64,000 bases of DNA from Janthinobacterium agaricidamnosum (GTDB taxonomy: Bacteria > Pseudomonadota > Gammaproteobacteria > Burkholderiales > Burkholderiaceae_D): assembly GCF_003667705.1 (NCBI RefSeq), contig NZ_CP033019.1, positions 496,001-560,000 of the forward strand, written 5' to 3'. Made by a program: the position numbers and the translations under genes. The notes under the pieces are model-generated. The model was not told the origin of the DNA. It ran no database searches and saw only the letters and a list, made by a program, of their open reading frames with translations. Positions within the stretch are counted from its first letter, which is position 1. Each line of letters opens with the position of its first letter. Shown here one piece after another: positions 8,502 through 16,681 of the stretch.

Positions 8502-8532
8502 TATATTAGCACTCTCTGCCTGAGAGTGCCAA
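8502..8532 (-). promoter_or_regulatory. CIRCE element (HrcA operator) overlapping the rpoH promoter
   Basis: Plus-strand TTAGCACTC (8506-8514), nine bases, then GAGTGCCAA (8524-8532): one mismatch from the CIRCE consensus TTAGCACTC-N9-GAGTGCTAA. On the minus strand the element contains a -35-like TTGGCA (8527-8532) and abuts a -10 TAATAT (8502-8507) 18 bp away, so bound HrcA would block RNA polymerase directly. This would make sigma-32 synthesis answer to GroEL-dependent HrcA. Confidence 0.88.
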
Positions 8533-8713
8533 TCAGCACATTTAATCGTCCTGATAGCCTAAATACTATGGTGATTTAATGCTTGATATATATCTCTGAA
8601 CAGCGCGAGATAGCGCTTTACGACAACATGGCCAGTCTACGGCCTCTGGCTGAAGCGAGCCTTAAGAATACTTGCTAAATATCAAGATAACAGCAGATGG
8701 GGATGGCGAGGCG

Positions 8714-8740
8714 CATGGCGGCACCGCAGGTGCCGCCATG
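8714..8740 (-). terminator. Strong hairpin after ftsX
   Basis: A perfect 12-bp inverted repeat, CATGGCGGCACC, with a GCA loop, begins 10 bp beyond the ftsX stop. There is no U-run, so it may act as a 3' end stabiliser or a weak terminator. Confidence 0.5.
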
Positions 8741-8750
8741 GAAAGGAAGG

Positions 8751-9671
8751 TCAGTTCAGGCGCGCCAGGTGGCGCTGTACGCAGAGGAAGGCGCCGATCA
8801 GGCCGAGGCCGGCGCTGACGGCCAGCAAGCCTGCCATCGGCAGCGGCGCCAGCGGCACCAGCTGGAATTCGGACGCATACAGGCGTGCAAACTCGGCAAT
8901 CGCGGTATTGAGCGGCTGCAAGGCCAGCGCCACGGCGCCCAGCGCCAGCGCACCGGCGCACAGGCCCAGCAGGGCGCCCGTGTAATAGAAGGGGCGGTGG
9001 ATGAAAGTGTCGGTGGCGCCGATCAGTTTCGAGATGCTGATTTCATCGCGCTGCTGCATCACTTGCAGGCGGATGGTATTGAAGACCACGGCGATGACGG
9101 CCACGCCCAGGGTGATGGCCAGCAGCAGCAGCACCAGGCGCAGCACGCCCAGCAGGGCCGCCAGACGCTTGACCCAGGCCGAATCGACTTGCGCCGATTC
9201 CACGCCGGGCAGGTGGCGCAACTGTTCCGCCACGGCATCGACGTCCTGCGCTTCGCTGGCGCTGCTGAAGGCGTCGAGTTTCAGCACATAGCTGTCGGGC
9301 AGGGGATTGTCGCCCAGGGTGCTCAGTACGTCGGCCAGGCCGTTCTTGTTCTTCAGCGTATCGAGCGCCTGTTCGCGCGGGATGAAGACGATCTTTGCCT
9401 TTTGCTCGCCGACGATCTTGCGCATGGCGCTGGCCAGGGCCACGGCTTGCTCGCGCGGCGTGTCGATCTTCAGGAAGACGCTGATTTCCGGGTCGACCGA
9501 CATCTGTTCCGACATGGGGCGCACATTGTCGAGCATGGTCAAGCCGGCGAACGGCAGCGACAGGGCGATGGCGACGACGAGCACGTTCAGTAAAAAGCCG
9601 CCTGGCGACTTGCGCAAATGAATCAGCGCCGAGCCGAGCGCGAAGCGGTGTTGACGGAACCAGCCTCTCAT
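8751..9671 (-). CDS. ftsX: Cell division protein FtsX
   Basis: 306 residues. The membrane partner of FtsE: one membrane helix near residues 28-48, a periplasmic domain to about residue 165, then three more helices (about 172-195, 225-250, 275-297), the standard FtsX topology. FtsEX couples ATP hydrolysis at the Z ring to activation of periplasmic amidase regulators. The start overlaps the ftsE stop by 4 bp. The gene is followed by a strong hairpin and then rpoH. Confidence 0.96.
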   Translation of the reverse strand: MRGWFRQHRFALGSALIHLRKSPGGFLLNVLVVAIALSLPFAGLTMLDNVRPMSEQMSVDPEISVFLKIDTPREQAVALASAMRKIVGEQKAKIVFIPREQALDTLKNKNGLADVLSTLGDNPLPDSYVLKLDAFSSASEAQDVDAVAEQLRHLPGVESAQVDSAWVKRLAALLGVLRLVLLLLAITLGVAVIAVVFNTIRLQVMQQRDEISISKLIGATDTFIHRPFYYTGALLGLCAGALALGAVALALQPLNTAIAEFARLYASEFQLVPLAPLPMAGLLAVSAGLGLIGAFLCVQRHLARLN

Positions 9672-10411
9672 GCCTGTTCTCCCTGCGCGTCGTCCGCATC
9701 GGGGGAGGGGGCGAAATCGGGATCGGGCGGCGCGAAGACGGGCGCTTGCGTGGCCTTGTCGATGGCGACCAGCTGGCCGTTCTTCAGGTGGATCACGCGG
9801 GCGGCGGCGTCGAGCATCTGTTCGTCATGGCTGGAAATGAGGCAAGTTACGCCCACCGAGTGGAATGCTTTGAGGGCGTCGAGCACCTTGTTGGCGCTGG
9901 CGCGGTCCAGGTTGGCCGTCGGTTCGTCGGCCAGGATGATCTGCGGCCGGTTGACGATGGCGCGCGCGATCGATACGCGCTGCTGCTCGCCGCCCGACAG
10001 CGACAGCGGACGCGCCATGGCGCGGTCCAGCAATCCCACCTTGTCGAGCGCGGCGCGCGCGCGCTGCTCGGCGGCAACTTTATGCGCGCCGACGACGAGC
10101 AGCGGCAGCATGACGTTGGCCAGGATGGAGCGGTCGTTCAGCAGTTTTTGTTGCTGGAAGATCAGGCCCATGTTCCGGCGCAAAAACGGCACGCCGGCCG
10201 GCTTGATCTTCGCCATGTCTTGGCCATTGACGATCAGCTTGCCCGACGTGGGGCGTTCCATGGCGGCGATCATTTTCAGCAAGGTGGACTTGCCGGCGCC
10301 GGACGGGCCGGCCAGGAAGACCAGCTCGCCCTTGGCAATACTGAGCGAAATGTCGCTGAGCGCCACGGCGTCGGGGGAGTATTGCTTGGAGACGTGCTGA
10401 AATTCAATCAT
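9668..10411 (-). CDS. ftsE: Cell division ATP-binding protein FtsE
   Basis: 247 residues. Walker A GPSGAGKS (35-42), signature LSGGEQQR, Walker B and D-loop ADEPTANLD, and switch SSHDEQM are present. The C-terminal 25 residues, rich in Asp, Pro and Ala, extend beyond the usual FtsE length of about 220. It forms the cytoplasmic half of FtsEX, which binds FtsZ/FtsA. It lies 8 bp after ftsY and overlaps ftsX by 4 bp, so the three are cotranscribed. Confidence 0.96.
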   Translation of the reverse strand: MIEFQHVSKQYSPDAVALSDISLSIAKGELVFLAGPSGAGKSTLLKMIAAMERPTSGKLIVNGQDMAKIKPAGVPFLRRNMGLIFQQQKLLNDRSILANVMLPLLVVGAHKVAAEQRARAALDKVGLLDRAMARPLSLSGGEQQRVSIARAIVNRPQIILADEPTANLDRASANKVLDALKAFHSVGVTCLISSHDEQMLDAAARVIHLKNGQLVAIDKATQAPVFAPPDPDFAPSPDADDAQGEQA

Positions 10412-10419
10412 GTATAGGC

Positions 10420-11475
10420 TTATCCGAGCAGCGCTTCGACAAATTCGGCAGCCACGAAGGGCTGCAAGTCTTCAATTTTCTCACCGATGCCGATGAAATA
10501 CACGGGCACGGGGCGCACGCGGGCAATCGCCGCCAGAACCCCGCCCTTGGCGGTACCGTCCAGCTTGGTGATCACCAGGCCGCTCAACTGCAGGGCATCG
10601 TCGAAGGCCTTCACTTGCGTGAGGGCGTTCTGACCCGTGTTGCCGTCGATGACGAGCAGGGTTTCATGCGGCGCGCCCTCCATGCCCTTGCCGATCACGC
10701 GCTTGATTTTCTTCAATTCTTCCATCAAGTGCAACTGGGTCGGCAGGCGGCCGGCCGTGTCGACCATGACCACGTCGATGCCGCGCGCCTTCGCCGATTG
10801 CACGGAGTCGTAGGCCACGGCGGCCGGGTCGCCCGATTCTTGCGAAATCACGGTAACGTTGTTGCGCTCGCCCCAGACCATCAACTGCTCGCGCGCGGCG
10901 GCGCGGAAGGTGTCGCCCGCGGCCAGCAGCACGGACTGGTTGTTCGACTGCATGTGCTTGGCCAGCTTGCCGATGGTGGTGGTCTTGCCGGCGCCATTGA
11001 CGCCGGAAATCATCATCACCAGCGGCTTGTGGCGGCCCAGCTCGAAGCGCTTTTCCAGCGGGCTCAGGAGCTCGATCAGCAGCACTTTCAGCGCGGCCTT
11101 GACGGCGGCTGCGTCGAGCAGCTTGTCTTCCTTGACCTTTTTCTTCAATTCCGTGAGCAGGAATTCGGTGGCGTCGATGCCGGCGTCGGACATCAGCAGC
11201 GCCGCTTCCAGCTCTTCGTACAGGGCGTCGTCGATCTTCGCGCCGACGAACAGCACGGACAAGGTGTTCGAGGTTTTCGACAGGCCCGCCTTCAGGCGCG
11301 TCATCCACGATTTTTTCTCGGGTTCGGCGGCCACGACCACGGGCACGAGCTCGGCCGGCGCGCCGCTCAGGGGCGTAGCGGCTGGCTGCGGTGCGGGCGG
11401 CGTGGCGGGAAGGACGAGGGGCTCGGCTGGTGTGGCCTCGGGAGCGATGGGTTTTTTCTTGAAGAAACTAAACAT
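10420..11475 (-). CDS. ftsY: Signal recognition particle receptor FtsY
   Basis: 351 residues. A Pro/Ala-rich linker of about 55 residues replaces the long acidic A domain of E. coli FtsY. The N domain follows (about 60-145), then the GTPase G domain with G1 GVNGAGKTTT (158-167), the DTAGR motif (VDTAGRLPTQ), TKLDGTAKGG and the closing PFVAAEFVEALL. It receives SRP-ribosome complexes at the membrane. First gene of the ftsY-ftsE-ftsX operon; its promoter must lie in the 164 bp before the start, where I see no clear -35/-10. Confidence 0.97.
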   Translation of the reverse strand: MFSFFKKKPIAPEATPAEPLVLPATPPAPQPAATPLSGAPAELVPVVVAAEPEKKSWMTRLKAGLSKTSNTLSVLFVGAKIDDALYEELEAALLMSDAGIDATEFLLTELKKKVKEDKLLDAAAVKAALKVLLIELLSPLEKRFELGRHKPLVMMISGVNGAGKTTTIGKLAKHMQSNNQSVLLAAGDTFRAAAREQLMVWGERNNVTVISQESGDPAAVAYDSVQSAKARGIDVVMVDTAGRLPTQLHLMEELKKIKRVIGKGMEGAPHETLLVIDGNTGQNALTQVKAFDDALQLSGLVITKLDGTAKGGVLAAIARVRPVPVYFIGIGEKIEDLQPFVAAEFVEALLG

Positions 11476-11639
11476 GGATGTGTGGTGGCGGGTGCTGACC
11501 TAAGGCCCGGCGGCGCCGGACACTGTGTTACGGGCTATTCTACCAGAGCGCGCCCGGCCCTTCATGCTTTACTGTTCGATTGGCAACATTGCGTGCCTAT
11601 CCACGGAGATCGCCGCAGTTGCCGCGCTTTTCAACGGGT

Positions 11640-12623
11640 TCAATGCATTTGCAGGGCCAGCGCCTGGTGGCGGCGGCGCCAGTCGGCGATGCTTTCGTCG
11701 ACTTGCCGCAAGTCCAGCACATGCAGGAAAGAAGGGGGCTGCTTGTACAGCACGGGACTGCGTCCCCCTGCCCACAATTCCATGCTTGGCGGCAAGTTCG
11801 CATGCAGTTGCTGCAGGCTGTCGCGCGTCTGCCGCTGCTTGCTGGCGCTGGAAAACGACAGCGCCACGATATCGGCCCGCTGCGCGCGCGCGGCCGCGAC
11901 GATGTCCGTCAGCGGCGTTTCCACTCCCAGCGACATGCAATGGGCGCCCGCCGCCGCGCACAGCGCCTCGGCCATCAGCAGCCCCAGGCCATGACGCTCC
12001 TGCGGCAAGGTACTGAGCACGATGCGTGGCGTGCGCGTCGATGGGCTGCTTGCCTGCGGCAGGGAAAAGATGGCGTGGCGCATCACCGTTTGCAAGGTTT
12101 CGCTATACAGATGCTCTTCATACACGGCCAGGTCGCCGCAAGCCCACGCCTCGCCCACCATGCCCGTCAGGGGGGCGATCACGTCGATGGTGAACGCTTT
12201 CAAGCCCAGCACGGCCAGCGCCTGGCGCAGGGCGTCCCCCAGTTCCGCCATCTGGTGGCCGTGGCACAGCGACAGGTAGTGTTCGAGCTGCGGAGGCGGC
12301 GTTGACGGCGCCGCACTGCCGGCGCTGGCCAGCTGCTGCAGTTGCACGGTGCTGTGCTGCATGATTTTTCCCGGACGAAAGCCGAGGTCCAGCAGGCGCT
12401 TGACCATGCGCAACTTCTGCACTTGCTCGGCCGGGTAGCTGCGCTCGCCAAAGGCGTCGCGCTGAGGCTGGGGAAAAGCGTAGCGGCGCTCCCAGACACG
12501 CAAGGTTTCCTTGGCCAGCCCGGTATCGCGCTCGACATCGCTGATGCTGAAGGCGGAAGTAGGTTGCAGGTCAGTATCCATACCAGGGGCTTGCTCGCAT
12601 GCCAAAAAGAACGTGGAGTGCAT
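11640..12623 (-). CDS. CarH/LitR-type cobalamin-binding MerR regulator
   Basis: 327 residues. An N-terminal MerR winged helix (about 26-70: SISDVERDTGLAKETLRVWERRY) is followed by a helical bundle with the Wx9EH motif (W160, E170, H171) that caps the upper face of adenosylcobalamin, and a B12-binding Rossmann domain with ExHxxG (ERHGLG, 209-214) giving the lower His ligand. These define CarH/LitR photoreceptors, which hold DNA as dark-state tetramers and release it when light breaks the Co-C bond. Divergent from the eight-gene membrane-lipid cluster it should control. ATG 12623 has a GGAAGG ribosome site; ATG 12581 is the alternative. Confidence 0.9.
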   Translation of the reverse strand: MHSTFFLACEQAPGMDTDLQPTSAFSISDVERDTGLAKETLRVWERRYAFPQPQRDAFGERSYPAEQVQKLRMVKRLLDLGFRPGKIMQHSTVQLQQLASAGSAAPSTPPPQLEHYLSLCHGHQMAELGDALRQALAVLGLKAFTIDVIAPLTGMVGEAWACGDLAVYEEHLYSETLQTVMRHAIFSLPQASSPSTRTPRIVLSTLPQERHGLGLLMAEALCAAAGAHCMSLGVETPLTDIVAAARAQRADIVALSFSSASKQRQTRDSLQQLHANLPPSMELWAGGRSPVLYKQPPSFLHVLDLRQVDESIADWRRRHQALALQMH

Positions 12624-12710
12624 TTTACGCCTTCCGCCGCCCCGGACCAAATAGCTGAATCCGATTGGAAATTGCCGACGTATAAGTTGTGGAACGGCCG
12701 AGGGCGCTCA

Positions 12711-12739
12711 TTGACATAAATCAATATTTCATCGATTAT
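12711..12739 (+). promoter_or_regulatory. Promoter of the light/lipid cluster
   Basis: TTGACA (12711-12716) and GATTAT (12734-12739) are separated by 17 bp, giving a start near 12746 and a leader of about 40 nt. The -35 overlaps TTGACATAAATCAA (12711-12724), which also fits an FNR/Dnr-type box TTGAY-N4-RTCAA. The two readings cannot be separated by eye. Confidence 0.6.
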
Positions 12740-12752
12740 CCATGAGGCTCGT

Positions 12753-12767
12753 TTTGTCCAGGACAAA
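12753..12767. promoter_or_regulatory. Perfect palindrome TTTGTCC-A-GGACAAA, candidate operator
   Basis: Seven-bp perfect arms around one A, placed just downstream of the predicted start site and 19 bp before the oxidoreductase ATG. Its position between the divergent MerR regulator and its presumed target operon makes it the best operator candidate for that regulator, although CarH-type proteins often use several repeated half-sites. Confidence 0.45.
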
Positions 12768-12785
12768 CTTAATACAGGTGTACTC

Positions 12786-14099
12786 ATGAAAATTGCCGTC
12801 GTCGGAGCAGGAATTGCAGGTTTGTCGTGTGCCTATCGCCTGGCGCAGGCGGGCCAGGACGTGACCTTGTACGAGGCGGGCGACTATTTTGGCGGCCACA
12901 GCCATACGGTCGATGTCACGCTCGATGGCGTCACGCATGGCGTCGACACGGGTTTCCTCGTGTTTAACCACGCCACCTATCCGAACCTGGTGCAACTGTT
13001 TGACGAACTCGGTGTCGAGGCGGCCGACAGCGACATGTCGTTTTCCGTGAAGATGCCGCTGGGCACCTCGTCCGATGCCCGCGTGCTGGAATGGGCGGGC
13101 GCCAATTTCGATACCGTGTTCACGCAGCGCAGCAATCTGTTGCGCCCCGCCTTCCTGCGCATGCTGCGCGATATCGTGCGCTTCAACCGCCAGGCCAGCG
13201 CCCTGGCCATGGCCAGCGTGCCGGCGCCGGCCATGTCGCTCGGCGAGTTCCTTGATCTGCACAATTATGGCGACGAGTTCCGTCACTGGTATCTGTTGCC
13301 CATGGCCGCCTGCATCTGGTCGTGCCCGGCGCGCCAGATGCTGGCCTTTCCCTTGGCCACCTTCATCCGTTTCTGCCACAACCACGGCTTGCTGCAAGTG
13401 AGCAACCGGCCGCAATGGCGTACGGTGCGCGGCGGTGCGCGCGTGTACGTGGAAAAACTGCTGGCAGGCATTGCGCAGCAGCGCCTGGCGTGTCCCGTGC
13501 TGGCCGTGCGGCGCCAGGGGCACAACGGCGCACGCATGGTCGAGCTGCATACGGCGGCCGGCGTCGAGCATGCCGATCACGTGGTACTCGCTTGCCACAG
13601 CGACCAGTCGCTGGCCCTGCTGGCGGACATCCGTGACGACGAGCGCTCCGTGCTTGAAGCCGTGCGCTACCAGCCGAACCGGGCCGTGCTGCATACGGAT
13701 GCGTCTTGCCTGCCGCAGCGCCGCCGCGCCTGGTCGGCCTGGAATTACCAGGGCCGGCCGGCCGCGCAGGAGGGCGAATCGCCGCAGGTATGCGTGCACT
13801 ATTTGCTGAACCAGCTGCAGCCGCTGCCGTTTACGACGCCCGTCATCGTCTCGCTCAATCCGCTCGACGAGCCGGACCCGGCCAAGGTCATCGACGCGTT
13901 TTCGTATGCCCACCCCGTGTTCGATGGCGCGGCCATTGCGGCCCAGGCGCGCCTGGCCGGTTTCCAGGGCGCGCAGCACACGTGGTTTGCGGGCGCCTGG
14001 ACGGGCTATGGTTTCCATGAAGACGGTTTGAAGTCGGGCCTTGCCGTGGCGCAAATACTCAATGGCATGGCGGCGGCGGAGCTCGGCCATGCCGCGTAA
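12786..14099 (+). CDS. FAD-dependent amine oxidase-family oxidoreductase
   Basis: 437 residues. The N-terminal dinucleotide-binding motif VVGAGIAGLSCAYRL is followed by an acidic strand end (LYEAG) and the GGHSHTVDV flavin segment typical of the protoporphyrinogen-oxidase/phytoene-desaturase group. The C-terminus has the FAD-closing pattern WFAGAWTGYGFHEDGLKSG. Close homologues head CFA-synthase clusters in many proteobacteria and are thought to modify unsaturated fatty acyl chains; the exact reaction is not established. First gene of the operon controlled by the divergent MerR regulator. Confidence 0.9.
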   Translation: MKIAVVGAGIAGLSCAYRLAQAGQDVTLYEAGDYFGGHSHTVDVTLDGVTHGVDTGFLVFNHATYPNLVQLFDELGVEAADSDMSFSVKMPLGTSSDARVLEWAGANFDTVFTQRSNLLRPAFLRMLRDIVRFNRQASALAMASVPAPAMSLGEFLDLHNYGDEFRHWYLLPMAACIWSCPARQMLAFPLATFIRFCHNHGLLQVSNRPQWRTVRGGARVYVEKLLAGIAQQRLACPVLAVRRQGHNGARMVELHTAAGVEHADHVVLACHSDQSLALLADIRDDERSVLEAVRYQPNRAVLHTDASCLPQRRRAWSAWNYQGRPAAQEGESPQVCVHYLLNQLQPLPFTTPVIVSLNPLDEPDPAKVIDAFSYAHPVFDGAAIAAQARLAGFQGAQHTWFAGAWTGYGFHEDGLKSGLAVAQILNGMAAAELGHAA

Positions 14100-14886
14100 T
14101 TCATCGCCGTCCGTGCCGCCGCAGCCCCAGCTGTGTCTAGGGCGGGTGCGGCATGCGCGGCTGCGTCCGCGCGCGCATGCTTTCAGTTACGGCATGTTTT
14201 ATCTGCGCCTGCCCTTGCGCAGCCTGGGCGCGCACGATTTTCCTGCCCGCTTGATCTCGCGCAACGGCGCCAATGTGCTGTCCTTCCGCGACAGCGACCA
14301 TGGCGATGGCACGACGCCGCTGCTGGAGTGGATCGATGGCTTGCTGCGCCAGCAAGGCGTGCTCGACGCGGGCGGCGAAATCTGGCTGCAAACCATGCCG
14401 CGCATGTTCGGCTATGTGTTCAATCCCGTCAGCTTCTGGTTTTGCCACCGCCCGGATGGCGCGCTGCGCGCCGTGGTCTGCGACGTGCGCAATACCTTCG
14501 GCGAGCGCCACCTGTACCTGCTCGAACAGGGCGGGCCCATCGCTTATGGCAGCGAATTGCAGGCCAGAAAAATTTTCCACGTGTCGCCATTTTGCAAGGT
14601 GGAAGGGCATTACCGCTTCCGTTTCCTGCGCAACAGTGAAGAGGATGGCGAGCGCCACCTGGCCCGGGTCGATTACGACGACCTCGACGGTCCTGTTTTG
14701 CAGACGAGCTTGTCCGGTACGGCGCGGCCGCTGCGCGATGGCGCCATCGCCTGGGCTCTGCTGCGCTACCCGCTGATGACGTTTGGCGTGATGGCGCGCA
14801 TCCATTGGCAAGCCTTGCGCCTGTGGCTGCGCCGCGTGCCGTTTTTCAGCAAACCCCACCCTCCACAAGAAAAGGTGTCCCGATGA
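14089..14886 (+). CDS. DUF1365 family protein
   Basis: 265 residues. Conserved blocks of DUF1365 are visible: RVRHARLRPRAHAFSYGMF near the N-terminus, QTMPRMFGYVFNPVSFWFC mid-protein and KIFHVSPFCKVEGHYRF. Its function is unproven, but it is nearly always found between an FAD oxidoreductase and a CFA-synthase-like methyltransferase, as here. ATG 14089 overlaps the previous gene by 11 bp; the stop overlaps the next start by 4 bp. A long ORF upstream in the same frame lies within the oxidoreductase gene and is ignored. Confidence 0.88.
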   Translation: MPRNSSPSVPPQPQLCLGRVRHARLRPRAHAFSYGMFYLRLPLRSLGAHDFPARLISRNGANVLSFRDSDHGDGTTPLLEWIDGLLRQQGVLDAGGEIWLQTMPRMFGYVFNPVSFWFCHRPDGALRAVVCDVRNTFGERHLYLLEQGGPIAYGSELQARKIFHVSPFCKVEGHYRFRFLRNSEEDGERHLARVDYDDLDGPVLQTSLSGTARPLRDGAIAWALLRYPLMTFGVMARIHWQALRLWLRRVPFFSKPHPPQEKVSR

Positions 14887-16130
14887 GCTCCGACTCCCTG
14901 CCGACCGGCCTGCATGCGCGCAGCAGCGCGTGTCCCGCGCACTTGCCCGACCACACGCACCTGGACATGCCCGCTTCCGGGCGCATGATCGTGCGCCTGC
15001 TGCAAAAATTACAATATGGCGCCCTGCGCCTGCGCACGCCGGATGGCAGTATCTTGCTGTACGGCGACGGCAGCCAGCCCGTCACCCTGGACTTGTACAA
15101 CTGGCGCCTGTGTGCGGCCGTGTTGCGCTCGGGTGACATCGGCTTTGCGGAAACGTTTATCGCCGGCGACTGGCGCACGGACAATTTGCCGGGTTTGATC
15201 GAGCTGATGATACGCAACCGCGCACAGATCGAGTCCTTGATCTATGGCAACTGGTGGGGCAACCTGGTCTACAAGCTGCGGCATTTGCTCAACCGCAATT
15301 CGCGCGCTGGCAGCAAGAAGAATATCCACGCCCATTACGATATCGGCAACGCCTTTTATCAGTTGTGGCTGGATCCGTCGATGACGTATTCGAGTGCGCT
15401 GTTTGCCGAAGGCGCCAGCCTGGAGCAGGCGCAATGGGCGAAATACCGGCGCATTGCCGATCAGCTTCAACTGCGGCCAGGCGCCAAGGTGCTGGAAATC
15501 GGCTGCGGCTGGGGCGGTTTTGCGGAAACGGCGGCGCGCAGCTACGGCGCCCACGTGACGGGCCTGACCTTGTCGACCGAACAGCTGGCGTATGCGCGCC
15601 AGCGCCTGCAGGACGCGGGGCTGGCGGCGCAGGCCGACCTGCAGCTGTGCGATTACCGCGACAGCGCCGGCCAGTACGACGCCATCGCCTCGATCGAGAT
15701 GTTCGAAGCCGTAGGGCAAAGCTACTGGCCCGGCTATTTCGCCTGTGTGGCGCGCAACCTGAAGCCGGGCGGCCGCGCCTGCATCCAGACCATCGTCATC
15801 GCCGACGACTTGTTCGAGCGCTACAGCAAGAGCACGGATTTCATTCAACAGTATATTTTTCCGGGCGGCATGCTGCCGTCGCCGGCCGAGTTCCGCCGCG
15901 CCGCCGAGGCGCAGGGCTTGCGCGTGGAAGACGCCTTCCGCTTTGGCCTCGATTACGCGCAAACCCTGCGCCAGTGGCGCGCCAGCTTCCTGGCCCAGCG
16001 CACGGCGCTGGAAAAGCAGGATTTCGATGGCCGTTTCCTGCTGACCTGGGAGTTTTACCTCGCGTATTGCGAGGCCGCCTTCCAGGCGCACAACACGGAT
16101 GTGATGCAATTTACTCTGGTGAAGGACTGA
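14883..16130 (+). CDS. Cyclopropane-fatty-acyl-phospholipid synthase family methyltransferase
   Basis: 415 residues. A CFA N-terminal domain (to about residue 130) precedes the SAM-binding motif VLEIGCGWGGFAE and downstream features of the family: HYDIGNAFYQLWLD, MTYSSALF, and IEMFEAVGQSYWPGYF. CFA synthases add a methylene bridge to cis double bonds in membrane phospholipids, protecting against acid and singlet oxygen. In this cluster it likely uses lipids prepared by the oxidoreductase and DUF1365 protein. Start set by the ATGA overlap. No second cfa gene is visible in the window. Confidence 0.92.
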   Translation: MSSDSLPTGLHARSSACPAHLPDHTHLDMPASGRMIVRLLQKLQYGALRLRTPDGSILLYGDGSQPVTLDLYNWRLCAAVLRSGDIGFAETFIAGDWRTDNLPGLIELMIRNRAQIESLIYGNWWGNLVYKLRHLLNRNSRAGSKKNIHAHYDIGNAFYQLWLDPSMTYSSALFAEGASLEQAQWAKYRRIADQLQLRPGAKVLEIGCGWGGFAETAARSYGAHVTGLTLSTEQLAYARQRLQDAGLAAQADLQLCDYRDSAGQYDAIASIEMFEAVGQSYWPGYFACVARNLKPGGRACIQTIVIADDLFERYSKSTDFIQQYIFPGGMLPSPAEFRRAAEAQGLRVEDAFRFGLDYAQTLRQWRASFLAQRTALEKQDFDGRFLLTWEFYLAYCEAAFQAHNTDVMQFTLVKD

Positions 16131-16132
16131 CC

Positions 16133-16681
16133 ATGCGCCGCTTGCTTGCCACTGTTGTGCTGTCATTGACCATGTTGGGTGCCGCGGCCGCGCCGCCTGC
16201 CTTTGTCGCCGCCGACGTGCCCGAAGCCCGGCTGGCGGGCGAGGGCGAATACACGTGGTTCGGCATGCGTATTTATCGGGCACAACTGTGGGTGGGACCG
16301 CAGGGCTACCAGGGCGCGGCGTCGGCAACGGCGCCGTTTGTGCTGGAATTGCGCTATGCGCGCTCGCTCGACGGCAAGAAGATCGCCGAAGCCAGTTATG
16401 AACAGATGCAGAAAATCGGCGCCGGCACGCCGGAGCAGCGCCTGGCCTGGCTGTCCACCATGCAGCGCATCTTTCCTGACGTCAAAGAGGAGCAGCGTAT
16501 CGCGGGCGTCTACCGGGCCGGCATCGCGCCCGGCGTGCGCTTTTATCTCGATGGCAAGGTGCTGGCCGACGTGAGCGATGGCGATTTCGCGCGCGCGTTT
16601 TTTGCCATCTGGCTCTCGCCGTCGACCACGGCGCCCAAGCTGCGCGCGGCCTTGCTGCAGAATGCGGCGGCGCTGCCATGA
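16133..16681 (+). CDS. Chalcone isomerase-like periplasmic protein
   Basis: 182 residues. A cleavable signal peptide (RRLLATVVLSLTMLGAAAA) is followed by a chalcone-isomerase-like domain with GEGEYTWFGMRIYRAQLWV, LELRYARSLDGKKIAEAS and a C-terminal FFAIWLSPST. Bacterial members lack proof of isomerase activity and probably bind fatty acids. It starts 2 bp after the CFA synthase stop and overlaps the MFS gene by 4 bp. Confidence 0.85.
   Translation: MRRLLATVVLSLTMLGAAAAPPAFVAADVPEARLAGEGEYTWFGMRIYRAQLWVGPQGYQGAASATAPFVLELRYARSLDGKKIAEASYEQMQKIGAGTPEQRLAWLSTMQRIFPDVKEEQRIAGVYRAGIAPGVRFYLDGKVLADVSDGDFARAFFAIWLSPSTTAPKLRAALLQNAAALP

Larger units (their letters stand above)
8347..8750. other. ftsX-rpoH intergenic region
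   Basis: 404 bp without a gene. From the rpoH side it holds a leader of about 150 nt, the CIRCE/promoter element (8502-8532), an AT-rich stretch (8545-8600) that could serve as UP element or second promoter, and a strong hairpin just after ftsX (8714-8740). Confidence 0.8.
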
